A stretch of DNA of 27,920 bases. It comes from Erysipelotrichaceae bacterium. GTDB taxonomy: Bacteria > Bacillota_I > Bacilli_A > Erysipelotrichales > Erysipelotrichaceae. Below, in pieces: positions 16,352 through 23,841 of this stretch. Made by a program: the position numbers and the translations under genes. Where the stretch lies: positions 1-27,920 of the forward strand of contig JABUSI010000156.1 in assembly GCA_021442745.1 (NCBI GenBank), in the 5' to 3' direction. The notes under the pieces are model-generated. The model had not been told where the DNA came from and searched no databases. It worked only from the letters and a program-made list of their open reading frames with translations. Each line of letters opens with the position of its first letter. The first letter of the stretch is position 1.

Positions 16352-18090
16352 TAACCGAGCACCTCCTTTATCGATTGTTCATCAAACAATTCCTGATACA
16401 TTGAGTTTGTCCTGTATAATTCCTCATGCGTACCGATGCCGTCAATCTGCCCGTTACGTATCACAATAATCTGATCGGCATTTACCACAAATCCGATTTC
16501 ATGCGTAACTGTGACAATCGTTTTCCCTTTGAATAAAGTATAGAACGTTTCGCTGACGGACGATGCCGTTTCCGCATCCAATGCACTTGTAGGTTCATCC
16601 AATAACAGTATTTCCGTATTCTTCAAAAGTTCTCTGGCAATTACCATACGTTGACGTTGTCCACCGGACATCGCGCTTCCCCAGATTGCCAGTTCCGTAT
16701 CATAACCGTCCGGCTGACTTTGAATAAATTCATAGATTCCGGACAGTTTGGTCACTTCATCCATTTTCTCGACCGTTATCGTATTGGTATTGCCGTACAG
16801 TAAAGCTTCACGGATGGTGCCACTGAATAAACCTGCTTCCTGGTTTACATACGATATCGTATTCCGATACTCTTTCAGATCCAGTTTTTCAATATCTGTA
16901 TCTCCGATTGTAATTTTCCCGTTTTGCGGACTGTACAGACGTTCCAGCAGTTTCAGGATTGTTGTTTTACCACACCCGCTGTATCCGATGATTGCGGTTG
17001 TTTTTCCTTGCGGAATCACAAATGACAGGTTCTCATACAGTTTTGTATCGTCTGTGTACGCAAAGGTTACGTGCTCAAACCGAATATCCCCGTTCGGAAT
17101 CTCTTTTGACAGACACTCTTTTTGTTCTTCCTGCGGAGCTTCCATCAAAACACCCAGTCGGGTTGCTCTTCCCTGTACTTCTTTGAAATTCGCCCAGATC
17201 ATTGTGAACTGTCTGAAAACAGTATTGATTGTCGGGACAAACAGGAAGAATGCCAGCCACTGCTCCAGATTGATTTCTCCTGTGCGCAACAGATTGCATC
17301 CCCATAGTACCGCACACACAATCCCGGCAACTTCGGTACCAATGGTATACGCAACGATTACCGCATTCAGATGTGAATATTCGATATTTGTCTTGTACAG
17401 TTCTTTTGCAGCAGAAACACCCTTTTGCTCTTCCAGATCTTCTGTCACAAACGTCTTGATCATCGTCAGATTCCGGATACGGTCAGTAAGATACCCCGTC
17501 AGTCCGCCGATTTTCATCTGGATGCTATTACCGACTCTCATTTGCCAGCTTCCCATTCCAAACGCATAGATGATGTAAATCGGAATCAGAATCCAGACTG
17601 CCCATAACAATTTCGGACTGAAACCGCCGATCATCGGTATCGCTTTAATCAGATATGAAAGCATACCCGGTACCGATACCACAACGCTTACCAATGTTGT
17701 TATGGCGATTTCTACGTCACTGGTCACGGCGCTGAACAATGTGTTTGGTCCGTGTTTGTCATAGTAGGAAGTTGTAACCCCCATCATACGTGTCCATACG
17801 GCACGTCTTACACTTTTCACTGACTTTGCGATTGCAAATACCTGTGCAATCATAACGACACTCATCCATATAAGAACAAGGCTGTAATTTGTCACAACTC
17901 CCATGATTGCCGCTTTGGTAAACCGACCGGTAAACAATCCTGCCGTAGAACCCGGTAGTTTTGTGACAGTCTGGTAATATACGATATTCAGTATCAACGC
18001 AATCAGAATCCATCCCCAGCTGATTTGGGCATGCCGGAAGAAAGCCAAAAAGGATTTCCAGCTTGTTTCTGAATTTTTCTGATTATTCAT
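16351..18090 (-). CDS. ABC exporter half-transporter (permease-ATPase), subunit 1
   Basis: A 579-residue half-transporter with six predicted helices in about 1-315 and ATPase domain about 335-579. Walker A GYSGCGKTT (369-377), Q-loop YVNQE (414-418), signature MSGGQ (474-478, Met in place of the usual Leu), Walker B ILLLDEP with Glu499, and His530 are present, so both ATP sites of the heterodimer look potentially active. The ATG at 18090 is chosen for its AGGAGATG ribosome site; the longer frame to 18129 runs into the thioredoxin gene. It lies 11 bases after the thioredoxin stop. Paired with the next gene as a heterodimeric exporter. Confidence 0.92.
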   Translation of the reverse strand: MNNQKNSETSWKSFLAFFRHAQISWGWILIALILNIVYYQTVTKLPGSTAGLFTGRFTKAAIMGVVTNYSLVLIWMSVVMIAQVFAIAKSVKSVRRAVWTRMMGVTTSYYDKHGPNTLFSAVTSDVEIAITTLVSVVVSVPGMLSYLIKAIPMIGGFSPKLLWAVWILIPIYIIYAFGMGSWQMRVGNSIQMKIGGLTGYLTDRIRNLTMIKTFVTEDLEEQKGVSAAKELYKTNIEYSHLNAVIVAYTIGTEVAGIVCAVLWGCNLLRTGEINLEQWLAFFLFVPTINTVFRQFTMIWANFKEVQGRATRLGVLMEAPQEEQKECLSKEIPNGDIRFEHVTFAYTDDTKLYENLSFVIPQGKTTAIIGYSGCGKTTILKLLERLYSPQNGKITIGDTDIEKLDLKEYRNTISYVNQEAGLFSGTIREALLYGNTNTITVEKMDEVTKLSGIYEFIQSQPDGYDTELAIWGSAMSGGQRQRMVIARELLKNTEILLLDEPTSALDAETASSVSETFYTLFKGKTIVTVTHEIGFVVNADQIIVIRNGQIDGIGTHEELYRTNSMYQELFDEQSIKEVLG

Positions 18091-18101
18091 AAACTCATCT
18101 C

Positions 18102-18416
18102 CTAATCGTAAAGGCAGACGGAAAGACATTCTCTGATTTTATCTTCCCCATATGCTCCCGAAAAACGCGCTTTTTCCACACCGTCGTGATAAAACAGAAC
18201 CAACGGAGTTCCCGTTACTTCAAATCTTTCCTGATACTCAGGGTCATCTTCTATATTACACTTGGCAAGACTGACAATCGGATTGTCTTTCAATACTTTT
18301 GCCATTGTGGCATCCAGCATCTTGCATGGTCCGCAATGATCCGTATAGAAATCCAGAATCCAGTCACCATGTGCAATAGCTTCATCAAATTCTTTATAAT
18401 TCAGTTTTTTAACCAT
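18102..18416 (-). CDS. trxA: Thioredoxin
   Basis: A 104-residue cytoplasmic thioredoxin. Active site HCGPC with Cys28 and Cys31; the residue before the first Cys is His rather than the near-universal Trp, which may change redox potential or partner choice. The cis-Pro loop is VTGTPLVLFY (Pro76). The ATG at 18416 has GGAGGA seven bases upstream and overlaps the end of the reductase fusion gene by 8 bases, so this is almost surely the partner thioredoxin of that reductase. Cysteines also occur at Cys59 and near the C-terminus. Confidence 0.93.
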   Translation of the reverse strand: MVKKLNYKEFDEAIAHGDWILDFYTDHCGPCKMLDATMAKVLKDNPIVSLAKCNIEDDPEYQERFEVTGTPLVLFYHDGVEKARFSGAYGEDKIRECLSVCLYD

Positions 18417-20124
18417 GTGACATTCCTCCGAGTACACGATTTTTGATTTTCTCTGCGGCCATCGTTTGCAGATTCATAAGCACTTCGTATTTGTTCATAT
18501 AATCAAATTCGTCCGTTAATTCGATATTCATTGCCTTGGATAACCCGAGCAACTGATTGTATTTCATCTGGTACCAGTCTCTTCGCGAAGCGATAAATTC
18601 GTCTACCGTCGATACTCCCAGATTCTTTTTCAGTTCTTCTTCATTCATGGATAGAATTCCTTTACCCATCTGCTGGGCAAACAATTTATCAAAGAATTCT
18701 TTTTCCAATTCTCCAAGACGTACAATGACTTCTTCCGGAGTCTCTGTTGTCGGTGTCTGCTCATGAATCTCTGAAAGAACATGATATGTTATCAGGTCCA
18801 GTTCCGCCTGCTGGGCTTCCTGCTTCACCATCTGATAATACTGATTTAATGTTGTCACAGCCGGATTATTCAAAGCACGCACCATTTCATCGGTAAGTTC
18901 TTTACTGACAGGTGTCTGAATACCATGTATTGTTATTGTTATTTCACTGTCTTTCAAAACAGAAATCGTTTCTCCTGTACGTTTTCCGACTAATTTATTC
19001 TCAGCTTCGTAGTCATACAGGTTCTGACCTATCGTGACTCTGATATTTTCCCGATTATATCTGCCGACACCGCCTTTTACTGTAATTGTAACGATATCAC
19101 CTTTCTCACAAACATCTTTTTCAACGAATTCGACTTCCCCGTTTGTCAGTCGGAACCGAACAAGATCATCAATAGTCTGATCGGTTGGCATATTCGATAA
19201 ATCCGTAACGTCAATGGCGTCATCAAAACTCAGCGGATACTTCTTGTATGGTCTTGTTTTCGCATTTCCTTTATACCCTGTTTCAGACAGATACTCCAAT
19301 ACGGAATGTGCTGCTACATTTCCTTCACCGGCTGCCTTGACATACTGATATGGTCTTCCCGTACAGTCGCCTGCAGCATAACATCCGGTAATGTTGGTTT
19401 CACACATCCGGTTAATCGCAATATGCCCGTTCTCTGTCTGCAGATTCTTAATCATTGAAGACGGTGCAATGTTGTCCCGCAGAATGAACACCGCTTTCAC
19501 ATCATACTCGTTGGTATCATTCTGTATCATTTCAACGTATTCGTTTCCGGATATCCTGATATTCTTTCCGGATATCATGGATACTTTATCAGAAAACTGT
19601 TTCGGATTTTTGTAGTTTGCGACAAGATATATCTTTGAACATGTTTGTTCCAGATATTCAATTTCTCCTTCAAAATCCTTTGACGTACATACTACTGCAA
19701 TCGGCTGGTCTTTATATAAAAACCCATCGCATGTAGCACAATAACTTACCCCTTTCCCTAAAAGACGCTCTTCACCTTCGTACGTCTTTAAGGACGATAC
19801 TCCTGTTGCCAGAATAACACTACAGGCATCAAACGTCTCCTGTCCGCATAATATTTTGAAACTGTCACCGGTCTTTGCAATCTCTGTCACATGCTTCTGA
19901 ACAATTCCGATATTCATCTGCGCAAGATGATTAATAAATCCTTCCTGCATCTGTTTTCCGGAAACAAACCCCAGACCGGGATAATTTCGTATTTCTTCAG
20001 CCAGTGTCATTTTTGCAGACAATTCGCGTTTTCCCAGAAGAAGAATACTTTTTCCTCTGGATTGTAAAGTTAATGCCGCAGATATTCCGGCTGCACCTGT
20101 TCCTATAATCGCAACGTCATACAT
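18409..20124 (-). CDS. Thioredoxin reductase-like flavoprotein fused to a trigger-factor-like domain
   Basis: A 571-residue two-module protein. Residues 1-285 resemble low-Mr thioredoxin reductase: FAD motif GTGAAG (8-13), redox-active CATCDG (Cys129, Cys132), second FAD motif YAAGDCTGRPYQYVKAAGEG (249-268). The usual NADPH loop (GGGDSA) is replaced by CTSKDFEGE (146-154), so NADPH use is doubtful; ferredoxin-linked flavin thioredoxin reductases of clostridia also lack that loop. Residues about 310-405 look like the FKBP-type domain of trigger factor (GDIVTITVKG, LVGKRTGETI, ITITIHGIQT), and 406-565 like its helical C-terminal chaperone domain. Normal reductases stop near 310-320. First gene of the TetR-linked operon; GAGG lies upstream of the ATG at 20124. 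Confidence 0.88.
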   Translation of the reverse strand: MYDVAIIGTGAAGISAALTLQSRGKSILLLGKRELSAKMTLAEEIRNYPGLGFVSGKQMQEGFINHLAQMNIGIVQKHVTEIAKTGDSFKILCGQETFDACSVILATGVSSLKTYEGEERLLGKGVSYCATCDGFLYKDQPIAVVCTSKDFEGEIEYLEQTCSKIYLVANYKNPKQFSDKVSMISGKNIRISGNEYVEMIQNDTNEYDVKAVFILRDNIAPSSMIKNLQTENGHIAINRMCETNITGCYAAGDCTGRPYQYVKAAGEGNVAAHSVLEYLSETGYKGNAKTRPYKKYPLSFDDAIDVTDLSNMPTDQTIDDLVRFRLTNGEVEFVEKDVCEKGDIVTITVKGGVGRYNRENIRVTIGQNLYDYEAENKLVGKRTGETISVLKDSEITITIHGIQTPVSKELTDEMVRALNNPAVTTLNQYYQMVKQEAQQAELDLITYHVLSEIHEQTPTTETPEEVIVRLGELEKEFFDKLFAQQMGKGILSMNEEELKKNLGVSTVDEFIASRRDWYQMKYNQLLGLSKAMNIELTDEFDYMNKYEVLMNLQTMAAEKIKNRVLGGMSHG

Positions 20125-20142
20125 CTTCAGTTACCTCTCAGA

Positions 20143-20172
20143 ATCAAACGATTCTATATAGAATCATTTGAT
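20143..20172. promoter_or_regulatory. 30-bp palindromic operator of the redox-export operon
   Basis: ATCAAACGATTCTAT followed without spacer by ATAGAATCATTTGAT: 14 of 15 pairs match. It begins 3 bases after the -10 box and spans the expected transcription start, an ideal roadblock position. Size and symmetry suit a TetR-family dimer or pair of dimers, and a TetR gene lies just upstream. Confidence 0.82.
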
Positions 20173-20175
20173 ACT

Positions 20176-20204
20176 ATTATAGGAAAACAATTCCTGTTTT
20201 TCAA
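20176..20204 (-). promoter_or_regulatory. Sigma-A type promoter of the redox-export operon
   Basis: Minus strand TTGAAA (20204-20199), 17-base spacer, TATAAT (20181-20176); predicted start near 20169, inside the palindrome. The leader to the ATG at 20124 is about 45 bases. Confidence 0.82.
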
Positions 20205-20234
20205 GAAAAGAAAGGACTGATTTTTTACAGCCCT
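20205..20234 (-). terminator. Terminator of the tetR gene
   Basis: AGGGCTG, 8-base loop, CAGTCCT (one G-T pair), then TTTCTTTTCTT on the minus strand. It begins in the TetR stop codon and ends next to the -35 of the following promoter, so the regulator and its target operon are separate transcripts. Confidence 0.65.
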
Positions 20235-20901
20235 ACCGTTTATAACACTCTATGGTTCCTTTTATGGATGACAAAAAATACTGATACATAAACTCTACCG
20301 TTTCCCGGTCATTCAGAGGTTCGGGAAGAAGATAACTGAACACTTCCTCAAACGGCTTGACCATCGATTGGTACGTCAGCAAATTAAACATTCCCGTCAC
20401 TGTCTGTACGCTTAGAATCCGTGCCCATCCCGTACCGAATTCCACCTGAGCATATTCCTCGAACAACATCTGAAAATTGTATATATACATCAAAGCCGGT
20501 TCCAGTTCATCCACAAAATGATCCTTTGTCTGTAATTCCCGGTTTATCAGCATAATTTCATAATAGTTGTCCGGATTTGTGACAATATCCAGCAATTTTC
20601 TGGTCAGGATTTCAATTTGGTTCCACGCATGTTCCGGAGATGTATTTCCTTGTTTCCGGTCGTTGACCAATTGTCCGAATACCGGTAAGGAAGGAAATAC
20701 ATAAACTTCCAATACATGTTCAATAACCTTCTTATACAGATTCTCTTTCGTACCAAAGTACAAATCCAACATAGAAAGACTGGAGCCCGCTTCCTTAACG
20801 ATTTCTCGCGTTGTCGTAGCTGAATACCCTTTTTGTGCAAAAACTTTTACGGCAGCCTTCAAAATACGTTCTTTGGCTGTTGTTTTTCTGTTTTCTTCCA
20901 T
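20233..20901 (-). CDS. TetR-family transcriptional regulator
   Basis: A 222-residue TetR repressor. The N-terminal HTH is typical: TAKERILKAAVKVFAQKGYSATTTREIVKEAGSS in roughly residues 8-41 (key blocks FAQKGY and TTTREI), then LYFGTKENLYKKV. The C-terminal ligand and dimer domain (about 60-222) is not assignable to a known subfamily, so the inducer is unknown. The ATG at 20901 has GAGGTG just upstream. It sits upstream of the reductase operon on the same strand with the palindrome between, which argues that it represses that operon. No copy of the palindrome is seen before tetR itself, so autoregulation is not evident. Confidence 0.93.
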   Translation of the reverse strand: MEENRKTTAKERILKAAVKVFAQKGYSATTTREIVKEAGSSLSMLDLYFGTKENLYKKVIEHVLEVYVFPSLPVFGQLVNDRKQGNTSPEHAWNQIEILTRKLLDIVTNPDNYYEIMLINRELQTKDHFVDELEPALMYIYNFQMLFEEYAQVEFGTGWARILSVQTVTGMFNLLTYQSMVKPFEEVFSYLLPEPLNDRETVEFMYQYFLSSIKGTIECYKR

Positions 20902-20924
20902 AAAACACCTCATTTACTTTACTA

Positions 20925-20952
20925 ATTATACCGAAACAAAAAAAGAATGCAA
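20925..20952 (-). promoter_or_regulatory. Putative tetR promoter
   Basis: TTGCAT (20952-20947), 16-base spacer, TATAAT (20930-20925), ending 23 bases before the TetR start. The -35 lies inside the 3' arm of the preceding terminator, so the two signals overlap. Confidence 0.5.
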
Positions 20953-20964
20953 TTTCTTGCATTC
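20938..20964 (-). terminator. Terminator of the yjbQ gene
   Basis: GAATGCAA, GAAA tetraloop, TTGCATTC, then seven T's on the minus strand, starting 9 bases after the yjbQ stop codon. Confidence 0.92.
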
Positions 20965-20973
20965 TCTGATTCG

Positions 20974-21498
20974 TTATTCACCGATGACAACAACTTTGCA
21001 GCGTCTCTGACGAGCATGTGTTCTGTCAAAGTCTACAAAATATACGTAACCTGTTTTTCCTACGCCAAGATTTCCGTTATCCACTTCAAACGTAGCGGAG
21101 TTTCCAAGAATTGTTGCCTTCAGATGTGCATCACAATTGAACAATTCCTCTCTCTTTCCGGATGGTAAGTACGCTAAATAGTCCGGCCAGGATTCGACGT
21201 CTTCAAAGTGTTTCAGACCCGGATAATAGTATTGTCCCCAGGCTGTTTGGTCCGGAATAATCTTTTCCAGTGCATTATCTAGATCCTGCTGAATAAATTC
21301 TTTTCCGTTAGGTAATACATCGTGAACATATTCTTCAAAGAACACGGAACACGTTGTATGCGGAGAAATAACGCAACAGATTCCGTCTTTAATTCCGCTC
21401 TTCTTAATGATTTCGCGTACCTGAGGCGTAATATTGATGTAAGTCGGACTTACACCCGTTGATTCCAATCCGGTGATTGTCTCTTTATAAACTGCCAT
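20974..21498 (-). CDS. yjbQ: YjbQ/UPF0047-family protein
   Basis: A 174-residue protein of the UPF0047 family. Signatures: SPHTTCSVFFEE (45-56), NCDAHLKATILGNS in the second half, and a GKTGYVYFVDFDRTHARQRRCKVVVIGE end (family form: Q-ixf-efDGPR-R). Some family members have been described with secondary thiamine-phosphate synthase activity, and the physiological role is unsettled. It is some 35 residues longer than the common 135-140, with extra sequence between the two motifs (about 57-120). The ATG at 21498 has GGAGG, and the ribosome site overlaps the upstream gene's stop region. It is cotranscribed with the small membrane protein gene. Confidence 0.88.
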   Translation of the reverse strand: MAVYKETITGLESTGVSPTYINITPQVREIIKKSGIKDGICCVISPHTTCSVFFEEYVHDVLPNGKEFIQQDLDNALEKIIPDQTAWGQYYYPGLKHFEDVESWPDYLAYLPSGKREELFNCDAHLKATILGNSATFEVDNGNLGVGKTGYVYFVDFDRTHARQRRCKVVVIGE

Positions 21499-21507
21499 AG
21501 TAACCTC

Positions 21508-22005
21508 CTACTTTTTATCATTTCTCTCTACAGGTTTCGAACCTCTCAACGCATATGCTTTAACGGTATCCGGATGAATTTCGGATTCTTTATTGATAAA
21601 GAACCGGAACAATTCGTCCGTATCATTGAAATAATAGCACGAAATCCAATACCTGCCTTTCAAGAAATCAAACTTCTGTTTATTGATTCTTAAATATATC
21701 TGTCTTCTGGACATAAATTCCTTGCATCGGAAATCCTTAATGTCTTTCCAGCGGTAAGTATCTGTCTGATATTTGTTTTTGAATACGATTTCCTGGTCGG
21801 AAATAATCACTTCATTCGGATTTGCTACCGTAACAAACGTCTCATAAATAATATACAAGGAACATACCGTGATAAACAGATAAGCAATCGATCCCGTAAT
21901 GATGGCATATATCGAATAGAATAATAAGAATATGGAAAAATATCCGATACCGGTAATTCTCACTGCGTATCTTTTTGGATCGTAGATATATGTTTTTGTT
22001 TTCAT
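21508..22005 (-). CDS. Hypothetical membrane protein, two N-terminal helices, PH-like tail
   Basis: A 165-residue protein not recognised by family. Residues about 17-60 hold two close hydrophobic segments (IGYFSIFLLFYSIYAI and IAYLFITVCSLYIIYETF). The following 100 residues are soluble and beta-rich: PNEVIISDQEIVFKNKYQ, TYRWKDIKDFRC, RQIYLRINKQKFDF and a final helix. The 'W-DI' pattern after a 'V-I-F-N' strand resembles bacterial PH-like (YcxB/bPH) membrane proteins; this is a weak similarity read by eye. The ATG at 22005 has AGAGG upstream. It lies only 15 bases after the terminator of the PTS operon and is followed by yjbQ nine bases later. Confidence 0.75.
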   Translation of the reverse strand: MKTKTYIYDPKRYAVRITGIGYFSIFLLFYSIYAIITGSIAYLFITVCSLYIIYETFVTVANPNEVIISDQEIVFKNKYQTDTYRWKDIKDFRCKEFMSRRQIYLRINKQKFDFLKGRYWISCYYFNDTDELFRFFINKESEIHPDTVKAYALRGSKPVERNDKK

Positions 22006-22020
22006 AAATAACCTCTAGAG

Positions 22021-22048
22021 AAAAAAGGGACATTGCTGTCCCCTTTTT
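22021..22048 (-). terminator. Terminator after the PTS IIC gene
   Basis: GGGACA / TGTCCC with a 4-base loop, flanked by A5 and T6 runs so that it could act both ways. On the minus strand it starts 5 bases after the IIC stop codon. The next gene on that strand begins 15 bases beyond it. Confidence 0.88.
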
Positions 22049-22053
22049 ACTTA

Positions 22054-23397
22054 TTATTCTGCAGCGTTAATCTTTTTAATTCTTAACCAGTTGTAAACTG
22101 CGCATGCAATAGCGATTGCTGCGAAGATAACCATTGACAAGGTTCCGAATCCGCCTAACTTGTACAATACCCAAGTTAATGGGTTAGCACCGTCACAGAT
22201 AGAAGAAATAGATGTTGCACCACCCATATCGAATCCGATAGATGCAGCTACGGATGTGATTGGAGCTGCCAAGTCTGTAGCGATGTACAAACCTAATACG
22301 CAGCAAATCAAACCAACGATCAAGCTTCTGAAACCATTACCCTTACAGATTGGCAATACCAATACGAATACGTATGGCAATACAGCCAAGTCAACTGCCG
22401 GTAATACCGTGTTACCAGGCAAGATTACAGCCAAGAATACCAAGATAGGTACACAAATCAAACCTAATGCGATTGTCATAGGGTGACCTACACCAACAGC
22501 AGAGTCCAAACCGATGTACAGTTTACCTTTGCCCTTGAAGTTCTTGTCGATGAATTCACCGGCAGCATCACTGATAGGCATCAAACCTTCCATCAATAAG
22601 GAAGCCATACGAGGAATCAATACCATGGTAGCAGCCAAAGTAACAGCACATGACAATGCAGCTCTTACTTCATAACCACCCAAGATAGCGATTACCAATC
22701 CCAAAACGAAACCTACGATAACAGGTTCGCCGAAGACACCGATTTTTTCCTGTAATCCTTCTAATGAGAAATCAACGTCTTTCAATCCAGGAATCTTTTC
22801 AATTACCCAGTTCAACAACAATGCGAATGGAACAAACGCAGCTGTGAAACCGTGTGGAAGAGATACACCAGGCATACCCAATGTAGTTTCCAGATCAGGT
22901 GCAGTCAAGTCACCTAATACCAAAATAATTACTTCGTTACATACAGCAGCAACCAAGCCCAATGGCAAGGAACCGGTAACGCAAGCAATCAAGGAACCTG
23001 TGAAGGCAAAGTGCCAGTAGTTCCAGATGTCAATGTCCACAGTCTGAGTTGCACCGACAACAATCATAATAATGTTTACGAATAAACATAAAGGAATGAT
23101 CAATGCCCCAACCTTTGTAGCCATTGCGATAGCAGCAGCTGCAGGCCATCCAACGTCGATAGTAGACAATGTCAAACCAAATCTAGCAGACATAGCAGCA
23201 ACGGCATCAGCCATTGTTCCCATTAAACCTGTTGCTAAACCTAAGCCTAACAAACCTACACCAACCATCAGACCACCACGTACTGACTTACCAACACCAG
23301 CGCCCATAATAATACCAAGCAGGGCGATGATGATAGGCATCATGACAGAAGCGCCAGCTCCGCTGATCCAGTCAAAAATACTTACAATAAAGTCCAT
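22054..23397 (-). CDS. gatC: PTS galactitol-type IIC component
   Basis: A 447-residue membrane permease of the PTS galactitol (Gat) IIC family, carrying the sugar across the membrane during phosphorylation by IIB. There are about 11 hydrophobic segments, rich in Gly and Ala, with GVGKSVRGGLMVGVGLLGLG near 35-54, DVGWPAAAAIAMATKVG, and a C-terminal GGATSISSICDGANPL block that fits Gat IIC. The codon choice (GGT, GCT, GTT, TTG strongly preferred) differs from its neighbours and suggests very high expression. The ATG at 23397 has GGGAGGAAA upstream. It is the last PTS gene in the operon, separated from IIB by 63 bases that contain a small hairpin. Confidence 0.93.
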   Translation of the reverse strand: MDFIVSIFDWISGAGASVMMPIIIALLGIIMGAGVGKSVRGGLMVGVGLLGLGLATGLMGTMADAVAAMSARFGLTLSTIDVGWPAAAAIAMATKVGALIIPLCLFVNIIMIVVGATQTVDIDIWNYWHFAFTGSLIACVTGSLPLGLVAAVCNEVIILVLGDLTAPDLETTLGMPGVSLPHGFTAAFVPFALLLNWVIEKIPGLKDVDFSLEGLQEKIGVFGEPVIVGFVLGLVIAILGGYEVRAALSCAVTLAATMVLIPRMASLLMEGLMPISDAAGEFIDKNFKGKGKLYIGLDSAVGVGHPMTIALGLICVPILVFLAVILPGNTVLPAVDLAVLPYVFVLVLPICKGNGFRSLIVGLICCVLGLYIATDLAAPITSVAASIGFDMGGATSISSICDGANPLTWVLYKLGGFGTLSMVIFAAIAIACAVYNWLRIKKINAAE

Positions 23398-23434
23398 AAT
23401 TTCCTCCCGATCATCATGATCTTTCTATTTATGT

Positions 23435-23455
23435 AACTGATTGGATATATCAGTT
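23435..23455 (-). other. Intercistronic hairpin between IIB and IIC genes
   Basis: AACTGAT / ATCAGTT, 7 perfect pairs with a 7-base loop and no T run. It is not a terminator by sequence. It may be an mRNA processing or stability element upstream of the IIC cistron. Confidence 0.5.
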
Positions 23456-23460
23456 CACAC

Positions 23461-23757
23461 CTATTCTGATTTCCACAAAATCTTTTCTACCTGATCGTAG
23501 ATTTCTTTTGTTCCTCTGTTCAGGATAATTCCCGTTGCGATAACAAGCGGACATTCACACTTGTATGACATAGCAAGTGTAGAAACGCAGATATCAAAGT
23601 TTCCGGACTTAGCAGGAACTTCAACTGCCTTGCATTGGCTGATAGTAAATTGTCCCTTATAGCCTCTCTGATTCAATTCTGCTTCCAATCTCTTGTTCGC
23701 TACTGTACTGGTTGCAACACCTGTACCACAACATAATAAAATTCTTTTGATTGCCAT
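23461..23757 (-). CDS. gatB: PTS galactitol-type IIB component
   Basis: A 98-residue cytoplasmic IIB domain. The phosphorylation site is Cys10 in the P-loop LLCCGTGVATSTVA (7-20); Cys9 directly before it is an added cysteine. It receives phosphate from IIA (25409-25855) and passes it to the sugar entering through IIC. The ATG at 23757 has AAAGGAGG. The 84-base gap to the preceding isomerase gene is A/T rich and holds no terminator; an internal promoter there is possible but no good hexamer pair stands out. Confidence 0.92.
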   Translation of the reverse strand: MAIKRILLCCGTGVATSTVANKRLEAELNQRGYKGQFTISQCKAVEVPAKSGNFDICVSTLAMSYKCECPLVIATGIILNRGTKEIYDQVEKILWKSE

Positions 23758-23841
23758 AATAAGCCTCCTTTATTGTTTTTATTACTTCACTTATTACTAT
23801 TTTATCGTAATTCCGTGAAAATTATAACCAATTTATATTAT

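Noticed and set aside
16748..17569. Long open frame of 273 codons on the plus strand inside the first ABC exporter gene
   Set aside because: It is antisense to a well-supported ABC transporter with intact motifs, has no family resemblance or convincing ribosome site, and reflects codon bias of the real gene.
23758..23841. Possible internal promoter in the A/T-rich gap before the IIB gene
   Set aside because: TATAAT-like and TAAAAT strings occur, but no -35 at acceptable spacing; composition alone explains them.
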